Shown here: in pieces, positions 23,054 to 35,396 of the stretch
How positions within the stretch are numbered: position 1 is the stretch's first letter
Layout of the letters: each line of letters begins with the position of its first letter
Origin: Lasiosphaeris hirsuta
Taxonomy: Eukaryota; Ascomycota; Sordariomycetes; Sordariales; Lasiosphaeriaceae
DNA: 64,000 nt
Reading direction: 5' to 3'
Assembly: GCA_030549175.1 (NCBI GenBank)
Contig: JAUKUA010000001.1
Span: 8,246,001 to 8,310,000 of the forward strand
The notes under the pieces: model-generated
Told to the model about the DNA's origin: nothing
Seen by the model: the letters and a program-made list of their open reading frames with translations, nothing else
Database searches by the model: none
Program-made: the position numbers and the translations under genes

Positions 23054-24500
23054 TCAGACGTATTGATAGCACAGAAAACCCGAAGTATCCATAACTTCAG
23101 AGACGGTCCTGTTCTCCACCATCCCATAGAGATAAAGTAGGTGATTCAACGTTGTCACGTCCCCCGGGTCCCCGTAGATTGCAGGCTTTCTAAACCGTAT
23201 TGTCAGCTTATGGGGCTTCAGTAAGGGTGTGTAGTTCGGGGCGGTAGCTCACGGTACGTCGTCTGGGCGGGTCAGGTTAACCGGCGTGAAGCCACCTGGT
23301 GGAGGTGACATACCCGGAGGCATCACACCCGGTGGCGGACCCCCGACGTTGGCGGTTAGGTTCGCCCAGTTGTTGCCCCCAATTTCCTTGAACCGGGATG
23401 ACGGATCTTGGGCCTGCCACTGCCACCAGAGCTTGTCGAGCCAGGCGTGGTGCAGGAAGAACAAGGGGTCCCCGGGACTCGAGATGGGGTTCAGCATCTG
23501 TCAGAGTTGAATAGAGAAGAATCTGTCAGCCGCCGGTTCCTGGAACGGTTTTGCGGGTCCATTGTCACAGCATGTCACCCACTTCTGCGCCGATGCCACC
23601 GTGGCCAGCTCCATGCGGTCCTCCCTCAATGCAAGGCCAGAAATCGAGGAAGGCCGTCATATTCATGCATCGATTGACGACAGCTGGCAGTGCTGCCATG
23701 CTAAACATGTCGTTGACTTGGCGTTCGATGCAATGGTCGTGGATGATGTATCCGGGGCCTATCGGGTTGGTGTAGTTTGCGAATGGGCCATCCCGAATAC
23801 AGCCGTTCGGGCCGGCTCCGTCTCCGCCGAACCCGAGGATGGGGTCTAGTAGCATTGACTTTGAGAACGCGCCGGCGTCGAGCTCTTCTTCCCAGTAGCT
23901 ATGTATGTCAACAGTATTAGCAGGTGGCCGACGGACACTGTTAGATCGAAAGAAACTTGACTAACGGCTGTGAGCCGGTGTAATTACACACTACTCGCAG
24001 GGCTTTTTCGTGTGCCCATACAAAAAGTCGGTGAAAGGGAAGAAATTGGCCCTGCACAGTGGCATGTCAACATCCACAATGATGAGGCCTTGGAGGGCCT
24101 GGGGGGCGACAATACCACAAAGTGGGCAATCTCAGTTTGCAAGGCATGGGCCGCCTGGAACTCATCGAACTTGGTTCTGCTTCCACGTATTCCGAGGTTC
24201 GCAGGCTTGCGCATGAGGCACAGCTCGGCGTCGATATATGACCTTTTTTCTTCGTCTGTGAACGTGTGCCTTTGGAAGAGCGGACACCAAGTTAGCATCG
24301 ACGTCCTACTAGATTGTGAGGCTCTAGAAAAAATTGAAGAGGTGGCCCTACCATCCCTGCCGGGTGCTGAGAGTTCCTCCACAGCCTCCAGAACTGGCAC
24401 CAGCTGTGGCGGTATCTCGTGGATTCTTATGAGGCACCCGCGCAGATGCTTTGGAAGTAATGGCAAATGCGGCCAATGCCCAGTGGGAGAGAGACACCAT
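23054..24500 (-). CDS. Tyrosinase (type-3 copper monooxygenase), six exons
   Basis: Exons in coding order are 24352-24500, 24116-24269, 23966-24051, 23583-23898, 23253-23497 and 23054-23189. Introns are 82, 64, 67, 84 or 85, and 63 nt; the last has a GCTGAC branch. All phases close to 361 aa. A signal peptide ([20 protein letters not shown]) targets secretion. The CuA signature [18 protein letters not shown] fits the PROSITE tyrosinase-1 pattern. The CuB signature [12 protein letters not shown] fits tyrosinase-2, and GHGGIGAE supplies the other CuB histidine. Length matches the short secreted ascomycete tyrosinases without the C-terminal lid. Expected activity is hydroxylation of monophenols and/or oxidation of diphenols to quinones, for melanin or phenolic turnover. 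The gene looks intact. Confidence 0.93.
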
Positions 24501-25952
24501 CACGAAAATTGGAAAACGGACGTTCCAAATTCAGGGTCCCTGACTTCAAATAACTCGGTGGCTCAGCACAGTAATAGTCAAGACTTGTCGGTAGAGCCTG
24601 CATCAACTGCCCATAGGGCTTCCACGTAATGAAGCGTTTTTAGATGGATGCAATTTGTTTCGAACCGTGCTAAGACCTTCCCCGCAAACCGGCCAATATA
24701 TGAGGCCGCTAATAGCAGAGTTGGGTCAAAACATTTCAAGCACCCGTCATTTGCTGTGGACTGGCGGCTAAGTGATAATACCATCGATTGCTGGATGGTT
24801 GAATTGCCGGACAAAAGTGCACCAAGCACACCAGGCACAGCAAAGGCTCTATTGCCGTTCTTGGTTGCCGAACCCGATGCCTCCTCTCCGCAATAGCCAT
24901 TGAAGGAGAGACATTGGTGAATGGGGCTCTATCCTTGCCGAGCACTGGCACAGAGTACAAGCAGGCATCGAGAACTTTCACGCGTATCGCAAAGCCGGGA
25001 AACAAGCTCGCGTCGAACAGGGATAACAGTCCAACTCCGGGCTGAGAGGATCCCAACGCCCCTAGAAAAGAGAGTCGGATAAATAAGGAGAAGAAATAAA
25101 AAGAGGAAAAAGTCTCAAAGTTTTGTGAGAAAAGAAAGGAAACGGTAGAATAAGGACAGAACTTCAAGACACATGGGGTCGAGCAGGAGAATAGAGAGGA
25201 GATAGCAACAATTCAGACAGCACCCCAACTCTTCCTTCCAGGAAGGCACAAGAGAACCGAAGGACAGGGCCACCTTGTGATGCATCCCCCTTCCCCTTCA
25301 AGTCGGGCTTGAGATGGTCCGGCGCTTGATCAGATCCACCCCTTGGTACCTCTTCCGGCCGGCATGCCTTCTCGACGACGAGCCCGACCCGGAGGAGATC
25401 CTGCTGGTTGGTATGGCCAACCATGTGCGTTGCCGAGGACGGGGGCTAGTATCGATTACTCGGGGGCTCGTAATCACAAAACTGCAGGTGGGGCCGGCGC
25501 TCGAGGAGGTGCGGTGGACCAAGGCGGTGCGGCATAGGATCGGACAAGAGATTAGGAAACTCAGGACATGTTGGAGGTGCCCCTCCCCACTGGGGAAGTT
25601 GCCCCTCCACTAGCGCCCACGGTAAGCGAGGCCACTAGTCAGGCCACCATCTGTGCAGGATTTCAATGAAGCCGGAGCAGCTCAGCATCTAAGACGAGAT
25701 CGAGGAACGCTGAGCTGAAACGGCTCCAATCGACTTTGTTCGTGTATGGCGTCTTGGCCCAGCACAACGTGATGGTCCGGAACGTGTTAATATTGTGTGT
25801 AAGTCCGGCAAATCCCTGGTGTTTTATGCTCTTTTTTGGACCTCGTCCAATCTTTCCAATCTTTTTGTCATGATTCTTCCGCTACCCGTAAAACACAAGA
25901 TTAATATAACCAACGCCACCTTACATCATAACCCCGTCTTTGTTTTTTTCTC
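24501..25952. other. Intergenic, one dispersed-repeat copy, no gene seen
   Basis: Apart from the repeat at 25569-25663, only unsupported open frames are present. One plus-strand frame at 25314-25613 is fairly long, but I do not recognise it. It runs into the repeat, so it may be an element relic. Confidence 0.5.
25569..25663. repeat. Dispersed repeat, copy 1
   Basis: Shares tgttggaggtgcccctcccc and, after an internal extra segment of about 28 bp, gcgaggccactagtcaggyc plus accatctgtgyaggattt with a second copy at 29540-29604. The same order and orientation argue for a common mobile or duplicated source. Confidence 0.75.
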
Positions 25953-27200
25953 TCAACGCTGCACTCTCGCCTTCCAAGTAAAATGCTCTTTGGGTGCCTC
26001 AGCCAACTCCCTCATGGCCTCAGCATCGCCCGCCTCGGGCCCCCTCTCGATAATGACAGCCTCCCTCGCCAACTTGGCATACTTGACCGCCAACCGCGCA
26101 TCCCCCAACATGTTATAGCTCAACGCAACGAGCGTATACGCCCCGGCAACCCCGGCATCCAACCTCTCATCGCGATACAACTTGACCAACTTCCGCAACA
26201 GCGCCGCGTCCACCCCGGTGCTCTGGAAATCCCCCAACACCCCCTCCACCCTGCGAATCTCCTCCAACCTTGCATCCGACCGCCTAACAGCCTCCTCCCC
26301 CAGGCTGCACTGCGAGCACGCACACTCAAACCCCCAGGCCATCTTGGCGCGCTGCCTGCGCCTCTCGCGGCTCTCGAACGAGTCGAGGTACGAGATGGCC
26401 AGCTCCTCGCCGGGCGCCACATCCCGCACCACCGTGGTGGTGTGCACCAGCCCACCCCCCGCTACGCGGAACGCCACGTTGGGCCGGCAGTCGTGGTTGA
26501 AGCGCGACACGGCCGGGAAGTTGCCGTAGTGGTGGCCGTCGGCCCCGCCCAGGTCCATCTGGAAGGAATTGGTCGCCAGGATGTCGGCCACGCGGTGCCC
26601 GCCAAAGTGGCCCATCTGCGCGAGGAAGGCGGCACGGAGCGGTGGGGGGAGGTGGGTGATGGCCTGGTCGAGGAGCGGGTGCTGCTCCGCGGCGGGGATG
26701 GTTTCCAGGAAGCCGCGGTGGATTAGCACGGCTGGGGACTCGGTCGTGACCACGGCGCCGCGGGACAGGGTCTGGTTGGCGATCATGCCGAGGCCTTTTC
26801 CCGGGACTAGGGAGAGGTGGTAGGATGCGGGGACCGGGCGGGAGGGCTCGATGGCGCGGAGCTTGGGCAGGGTGGGCGAGGTGGTGATGGCGACCATGCC
26901 GCGGCCGTGGGCGAAGCCCGGGTTGGTGAAGATGCAGTACGGGCCTGCGCAGTGGTGCGTAGCCTCCCATTTGGAGGGGGGCAGTGTCTCGTGGGTCCGC
27001 TGTTGACTGCGGCCCGACGCCTTCTTCTGAAAGGCCGTCGTCGTGTTGGCTCCCGACGGATTATCCCCCCATTCGTCGATTGCGCAGGCGAGACGGGGCG
27101 GCGGTGGCCGCCAGAGACAGGAGTCTGCTGGCTTGAGCAGCGCTCGGTGTTGGATCGCGCTTGCGCACGACGCGAGCAACAGGGGATGAGAGAGCCTCAT
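25953..27200 (-). CDS. SET-domain protein with N-terminal signal peptide
   Basis: Single-exon 415-aa protein from the ATG at 27200 (MRLSHPLLLASCASA), which looks like a cleavable signal peptide. The frame is open further upstream, so a non-secreted longer form is possible. The SET fold is clear: VPGKGLGMIANQTLSRGAVV (residue ~128 on), the cofactor and substrate motif NFPAVSRFNHDCRPNVAF (~225), GEELAISYLD (~265) and a post-SET Cys cluster CACSQC (~292), then a helical C-terminal region with TPR-like character. This matches the fungal SMYD/SET5-like group of lysine methyltransferases. A signal peptide on such a protein is unusual. Some fungal relatives are annotated as extracellular, but function is unproven. 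Confidence 0.85.
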   Translation of the reverse strand: MRLSHPLLLASCASAIQHRALLKPADSCLWRPPPPRLACAIDEWGDNPSGANTTTAFQKKASGRSQQRTHETLPPSKWEATHHCAGPYCIFTNPGFAHGRGMVAITTSPTLPKLRAIEPSRPVPASYHLSLVPGKGLGMIANQTLSRGAVVTTESPAVLIHRGFLETIPAAEQHPLLDQAITHLPPPLRAAFLAQMGHFGGHRVADILATNSFQMDLGGADGHHYGNFPAVSRFNHDCRPNVAFRVAGGGLVHTTTVVRDVAPGEELAISYLDSFESRERRRQRAKMAWGFECACSQCSLGEEAVRRSDARLEEIRRVEGVLGDFQSTGVDAALLRKLVKLYRDERLDAGVAGAYTLVALSYNMLGDARLAVKYAKLAREAVIIERGPEAGDAEAMRELAEAPKEHFTWKARVQR

Positions 27201-28233
27201 TGTCGATTTAAAGATTTCAGCCAAGTATTCTAGAGAACGTAGCATGGCGCTGAGAATGATGTTGAGATTATGATCGAGGTCGAGGTAGGTAGGGCTGTTT
27301 CGTGTTTCATGACCCATGGCTGAAACTGTTCAGGGGTTCGGCGCCAAGACTGTTTCAACGCCACCGTCACATCATCACGGCATCACGCACGGGAACACGC
27401 CGCGACCCGGCACCAGTCTCGATTCACGCCCCCGAAGAAATCTTGTGGTTTTGCTAACCACCAACTCCTTTGGTCCACATTCCATTCTCTGCGAGAAACG
27501 TCGTTTAGGGGGGTTGAATGGTTGAGCTTTTTCGCCTCCAGAATTTCTTCAATCTTTTTTAGGTCCTCTCGATGAATATTTCGTCGAGGTTTACAAGGGG
27601 AGGGAGACTCGTAGCCAATATCAGTAGGCCGGGTTTCTCGCGTCTCGCAGCCGCGACACGGCGTGCATCCGCGCACCACGGCATCACGAAGAACCAAAGT
27701 CAAAGAGGAAAGGTGGAAAATCAAGCACGGCGACCTAGAGAGGCTCCTTATGAAGCTTGGCAGGTACCGGAAAACACACGAAACATTCCAAAATAAGAAA
27801 CTGGAGCATGGAGCGTCATCTATTCGCCCCACCCGAGCGGACAGATGTCGACTTTAACCGGTTGGGTGCACTATGCCACCATATGATCTGGGCGCCGGTC
27901 GCCTATCACAGTTCGGCTTTACCTATTGCGAATAACGGCTGAAAGAGGGTTGGAATTCACTAACCACATCTTGACGATCTTGAGCCAGCGGAGCATGAAG
28001 CCGCCCTAAACTCTCCAGAGGTCTGAATGGAGCCTGGGGATCTCCGGGGTTGGCGCTGCGGGCCCGCCCCAATCGCCAGTTGCAGACTGACATCATATAC
28101 CCAAGGCAGCAGGTATTCTAGTACTTAAAATTGCTGTCCTCCCGTTTTGGTATCACTACTGTGGGGTCCAGCATGTGAAGCTGCTGCCCGTCACATTCTC
28201 TCGATCGCCATCAGCCGAACCTAAACTCTCACA
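27201..28233. other. Intergenic, no gene seen
   Basis: About 1 kb between divergent genes. Nothing recognisable. Confidence 0.6.
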
Positions 28234-29021
28234 ATGCCCACGCCAACAACCCTCCTCCGGGCCTTGGCCCTCTTCCTCCCGCTCGCGCGCGCCCTCCCGG
28301 CCCCGCAAGCCGACACGCCAGGGCCCCCCTCGGTGCAGAACCTGACCATGTGGGGGACGGGGTGCCCGATCGGCGGCGGGGCCATCAGCCAGCGGTCCAA
28401 GGACGGCGCGCCCATCTTCGTCTTTGGTGACTGGAGCCTGGCGCTGCCCAGCCCCGACGAGCCCGACTCCCAGAAGAACCAGCAGCTGGCCGTCGACAAG
28501 TTCTGCACCGAGGAGATCAGCCTGGCCAACGGGCCGCCCGGCATGCAGCTGCGCATCGCCAGCATCACCGTGGGCGGCTGGGCCAGGCTGGATCCCGAGA
28601 CGGCCGTGCTGGTGCAGGTCGAGACAAAGCTGGGCGATAGAGTTGCTGGCGTGAGTGGTCCCCTCCGGCGATGTAGCCCCCTGTTTGTTGGTGAAGCGAG
28701 ACCGAGAGCGAGTGAGTTGCCAGGGTGGTATCCGTGCTGACAAGCTGCCTGCAGAAGGGGAGCAAGCTCATTGGGCCGGCGGATTTGAAGGACAACGCTT
28801 TCGAGGTCCAGGTTTCGACGGCGCCAACGGATCTGTGGTCGGCGTGTGTCGACGCGGCGGGTGCCGTGCCCCATCTCACCGTCAAGACGACGGTCGGCCT
28901 TGTTGGCGCCAAACTCGCGAGCGGTGCGCTCTCCGGCGGCGTGCTCGGGGGGGAGAAGAATGATTTGGACAAAGCGCTGAGGATCAATTTCAATCCCGTC
29001 TGGCAGCCCTGTCCGGCCTGA
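28234..29021 (+). CDS. DUF4360-type secreted protein
   Basis: Exons are 28234-28650 and 28755-29021; the 104-nt intron has a GTGAGT donor, GTGCTGAC branch and GCAG acceptor. Product 227 aa. A signal peptide (MPTPTTLLRALALFLPLARA) and dibasic-free short pro-region lead into the family body: GTGCPIGGGAISQRSKDGAP, then IFVFGDWSLALPSP, one of the conserved cysteines in KFCTEEISL and a C-terminal NFNPVWQPCP ending in a paired cysteine. DUF4360 proteins are small secreted beta-rich fungal proteins of unknown role. Its neighbours give no hint. Confidence 0.82.
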
Positions 29022-30377
29022 GGGTGGGACGATAAGTGTGGCGGATATGGGCTTGTTGGCTGCTGGTGGTGGCATGGGGAGAGCAGGATTCACGATGCAG
29101 ATGCCGCCAGGGGCCTTTCTTGCGATGGTAGTGCCGGCACTAATCTAGGTACTCTATTGCTCAGTTGGAAATCACCGTCTTCCAAGCCTGGTTACCCAAT
29201 CGGGAGACACAATTGGCTTCAGGGTCGGAAGAGTACTTTCCCATCTAAGCGCATGTACGGATCGTTTGCTCAGTACCTACTATTGAATACCTGATGAGTG
29301 CTTACCTCAAGCGACGACTCAAATGACCTGTCAGATAGATGGTCATTCCCCAAATCTAGAGCTCTGAATGTTTCATTCAGCAAAAAGAAAACTCCCCCAG
29401 CATCTCCCCCAATTTGTATCGGAAGTTTGCCATGTTCAATTGCCATGTTCAAACCGACGCCACCATGTCACATACACTGTACTTCCCAGTGCTGGTATCA
29501 GTAAAAGCGGGGTAGCAAGCCCCGTGGGGATACTGCATCTGTTGGAGGTGCCCCTCCCCACGGTGAGCGAGGCCACTAGTCAGGTCACCATCTGTGTAGG
29601 ATTTGCAGGGCTTTTTCCTTTTCTTTCCACACACACAATACACACATTATCCAGAGTTTGGCTCCCTTGCGTGTGTGTGTGTGTCACCCCCAACAATAAC
29701 ACCAAGCCACCAAGCCACCTAGTTGGGCTTGGCAGGATCCAAGACCAGGTCAAAATACAGGTTGAGTCCGAGCATTCTAGCAATGCCACCCTTGGACGAG
29801 TTAGCCACGACAAAATTTGATATGATAACGTGGCTACAAATGCATCGGTATCGCAAACCAGCTTCACAACCAGAGGGTATATGGTTCATTCCCAGCGACT
29901 ATGTCACCCTCGCAGATAACTTTGCGCAGCGGAGGCTGGGCCCACATCTTAGGACTGTGGCCACGATTTCTTCTCCAGGGAAACCAGCAGGTCCACCGAT
30001 TCAACGGCCAGCCCATAAACCAGGCAGGTCCCAGGAGAACCGATTGCCAACTACATAAAAACAAACATCATCGGCGCGAGCTAGGTTCACGCTTCCTTAA
30101 ACCGCAGGAGTTATCACTACAGAAAGCATATATTTTCCTTCAGGGAATCCCACAGCCGTCACTAGGAAACACACGGTTGGGTTGGCGTTAATTAAGGGAA
30201 GCCTACGGCTCACTCAATGTGCCTCGGGCAAAACTGGATATCTAAGGTCCCACTGCAGCAAATACTGAGATATAAATTCTTCAGAGCCTCAATCTCGTAT
30301 TCTTCAGTCTTCAAGTTTCCTCACAGCCATGCAGCTACCCGACTCTAAGCAAGATCCCCCAGCTAAATCCCCTCCTC
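29022..30377. other. Intergenic, second dispersed-repeat copy, no gene seen
   Basis: Holds the repeat at 29540-29604 and a short GT microsatellite near 29669-29684. No supported gene. Confidence 0.55.
29540..29604. repeat. Dispersed repeat, copy 2
   Basis: Shorter copy of the element at 25569-25663; it lacks the internal segment of about 28 bp. Base differences between copies are mostly C/T transitions, as RIP would give. Confidence 0.75.
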
Positions 30378-31007
30378 CTAGAGACCAACCCCCTCACTCC
30401 CCTCCAACCTCGCTAGCGACCTCCTCAAATTCGCCCTGGCCCTCTCCTCCCACAGCCCCCGAAACAAATCCGAGTGAAAGATCCAGTCCCTCCCTAAAAA
30501 CCCCCTGAGCACCTCCCCCCTCCCCCTCCGCCACCCCTCCTCGCCCACCCACGCATACTCCTCTCTCACCCCGGCCTCATACACATCAAACTCCGCCTTG
30601 TCAACCGCCAAGACCCCCAAGTCCATATCCAGAAACAGGGCGGCATCCACCACGGCGCCCTCGGCCCCGCCCAGCGCCTCGGCCGCGGGCACGACGTGCG
30701 TTGCCGTGGCGACGATCATGGCGCGGATCCGGTCCAGGCGGTCGGGGGCTACGCCGGTGGGGGCGAGGCGGGCGACTGCGAGGGCGGCGCTGGCGGTTTC
30801 GTTCTGGCGTGGTGGCGCGTGTGTGTCGTAGATGGCATCGTGGAACCAGATGGCTGCTTCGACGGCGGAGGGGTCGGTGAAGGCGGATTGGTGGGTGGAG
30901 AGGAGGGTGAGGAGGGCGGTGATGTGGGAGAGGCTGTGGTAGACGCGAGTTGGGGAGGTGTAGAGGGTGGTGAGTTCGGTGATGAGGGCTGGGGTGAGGA
31001 GGGTCAT
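30378..31007 (-). CDS. HD-domain predicted metal-dependent phosphohydrolase
   Basis: Single-exon 209-aa protein of the COG4339 type. The N-terminal helix pair carries YHSLSHI (His-x-x-x-His) and WFHDAIYD, the His-Asp pair that gives the superfamily its name. Later acidic residues in LFLDMDLGVLAV and the closing RDWIFHSDLF complete the family pattern. Such proteins are thought to hydrolyse phosphate esters with a divalent metal, but substrates are unknown. It lies 245 bp downstream of the vanillyl-alcohol oxidase stop on the same strand. No functional link is evident. Confidence 0.85.
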   Translation of the reverse strand: MTLLTPALITELTTLYTSPTRVYHSLSHITALLTLLSTHQSAFTDPSAVEAAIWFHDAIYDTHAPPRQNETASAALAVARLAPTGVAPDRLDRIRAMIVATATHVVPAAEALGGAEGAVVDAALFLDMDLGVLAVDKAEFDVYEAGVREEYAWVGEEGWRRGRGEVLRGFLGRDWIFHSDLFRGLWEERARANLRRSLARLEGSEGVGL

Positions 31008-31252
31008 TTCGACGGTGGTTCAGGGGTGGTTCAGGGGGGGATTGACATTTGTTGTTTCTCGGTCGGGTCTTTTCTGACTTTGGCGGGAGAGTTGGTACTT
31101 CTTATTTTCGACCGTTTTCTCAAGGTAGCCAAGGTTGATCCACGGATGAAGGAGAGGTCAAAACGAGTGGTTCAGCTGGTCTTGGCATCGCGACGGTTAC
31201 CCCTCAAGGAAGACCGTCACGTGTCGAGATATATGGGCATGCTATGGTCCAT

Positions 31253-33471
<2,219 letters not shown>

Positions 33472-34076
33472 GGCTTCGGGGGTTTTATGATGATTGGGCG
33501 TCAAGGGGTCTGAGAAGAGGTTGAGTTGGTGGGTGTCAAGGAGGTCTGAGAGGAGGTTGAGTTGGTGAGTAGCCAATGGCCAACACAAACTCACCTGGCT
33601 CGACCAGGCACTTATAGCAACGCGGAAACAGAAAACCGCAAATCTACCCCGCGGGGACATAGGGACATCGCGGGCATTCTCCGCATATGTCGGCAGATAC
33701 CCCATTCCCCAACGTCTCCATTTCCCCCAATCCACCCTGCAAAAGCTGCCCGCGGCTGTTTTGCTGCTGCATCGCCCGAGCTGCACATCATGACGCCACT
33801 TTATCGGAAACTGTCGCCCGCATAACCATTTGCGGCTCCAAAGGTGAGCCCGATTGTCTTTATCGATTCCTTTCACCGTGGGTCTCAATGGGTGCCTACT
33901 GCAGGTGGAGTTGTTGACATTGGCGGTTCTAATTACCCGAAGCTCCATACCCTTACTCTCGGCCCGGCCCTCTCGCTTAAAAACATGACCATGATGTTTG
34001 TAGTCAATTCTGCGTTGACAAAAGAGAGGAGCAAAATAAGAAGATCTCTTTCTGAGCAAGGAAGTTGTTTAGAGAT
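33472..34076. other. Intergenic, no gene seen
   Basis: 5' flank of the oxidase. It has two near-identical 21-bp stretches around 33515-33570 (gaggttgagttggtgagt-like), probably a small local duplication. No gene. Confidence 0.55.
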
Positions 34077-34182
34077 GATAACGGTGAGATTCGAACTCAC
34101 GCCCTTTCGGACCACGGAATCTTGAGATTGTATTAGGGGTACTCCTTAACGTGGCGCCTTAAGACCGCTCGGCCACGTTACC
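34077..34182 (-). tRNA. tRNA-Leu(AAG) with intron
   Basis: Read on the minus strand, the acceptor arms GGTAACG and CGTTATC pair with one G-T. The D arm is GCCGAGCGGTCTTAAGGC. The anticodon stem CCACG/CGTGG encloses TT-AAG-G and an intron of about 26 nt. A long variable arm (TCC GAAA GGG) marks the Leu/Ser class, and GTGAG TTCGAAT CTCAC is the T arm. Box A and box B are therefore present. No CCA is encoded, as expected in eukaryotes. Confidence 0.92.
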
Positions 34183-35396
34183 TAACCTAATTCATAGTGA
34201 AGTTATTCGTAGTTAGCCGTGATATCGTGCGGTAATGTGTTTTAGATAGTGCTCGCGCAATTGAGTAACACTACAGATGGTAGCAATCAAACACTTTGTT
34301 CTTCAGGGATCTAGCCAAACACCATAACCAGGGTGAAAATATAAGGTTCCATATTCCTCCTGATCCACCCTTGCAAGGGATAACTGAAAGGGTAAGATAG
34401 AGTTGAAAATGTTATCTTTATGTAGTAGCAGTACTAGTAGGTAAGGTAGTGGTAGTGTTGGCAATAGCAGTGAGAGGATTTGTTTGTTCTGCTGGCGCTT
34501 GAAAAAGCTGCAAAACCTATTCTTAACCTGGTGACAATCTCGGATCAAAAACGGTTAGTCTCTCGATCCAAAGGCATCCTTGGTCCTACCATTTGTTGAA
34601 AGTGACGAGGCCCGTATCGAATAGCGGCCCCCGCTCTCAAGATGGCATATCACCGTGGCTAAATAAAGATCGACATCCCTTCCAATCTCAAGGAAAATCA
34701 GTTAGGTCTAGCGTCTATAGGGGTTACGTCACCGAGTCTAAGGTACCTAACCTAGTTGAGAACATCGGAAACTGATGAGGCGATCAGTTGGGAAGATGTT
34801 GATCGAGTATCTCTGACTACCTGTTTAGTTACCCCCTACAACAATTTCTGACCAAGTCCAGATTAGTCGTAGAGCCTGAGTAGGGGGTGAGGCAAAGCGA
34901 GCACTTCCCTGAGCCGAGATGAGGTTCAGGGAAGCGATTTTTGACCCGGTTATAGTTGCCGTAATAAAATAAAATAAAAAAGAAGAAAAAGAGTACAAGA
35001 ATCCGTTCCTAGACGAGTTTGACTCCGGGTGCAGTGTTCCTATTTACTCCACGTGCAGTAGTCCCCCCCCTAACCCTAACTGTTCATGACGTTACTTATA
35101 AACTTCTTTTTTTTATAAGCCTCTTACTACTTGCTAAAATTTGTAGTGTATTTCTTTTACTTCTAGTTGTTAAGGTATAAGTAGCTGAAAAAGTGAAGTT
35201 TTAGTATAAAGCCTAATATACAGGAGGTTAAAACCAGTGGGGATTAGGAACCAAAATGTTTCTACTTTGTGATGCTTTAACGCCGATGTAAAATAAACTC
35301 AACACTGCCAACGTATCAAGTCTGGCAGGGTACAAAGCCCTTTCGGAATCTCCGCTCCTTCTCACAATATTCAAGCATCTCTACCCCAAACTGCAG
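34183..35396. other. Intergenic with AT-rich island and two telomere-like units
   Basis: 34960-35300 is AT-rich (for example runs of taaaataaaat near 34963), like RIP-mutated sequence. At 35068-35080 is ccctaaccctaac, two TTAGGG units on the minus strand. No gene. Confidence 0.6.

Noticed and set aside
26326..26970. Arg/Pro-rich minus-strand frame of 214 codons
   Set aside because: It is a shadow frame within the SET-domain gene, made open by GC-rich third positions.
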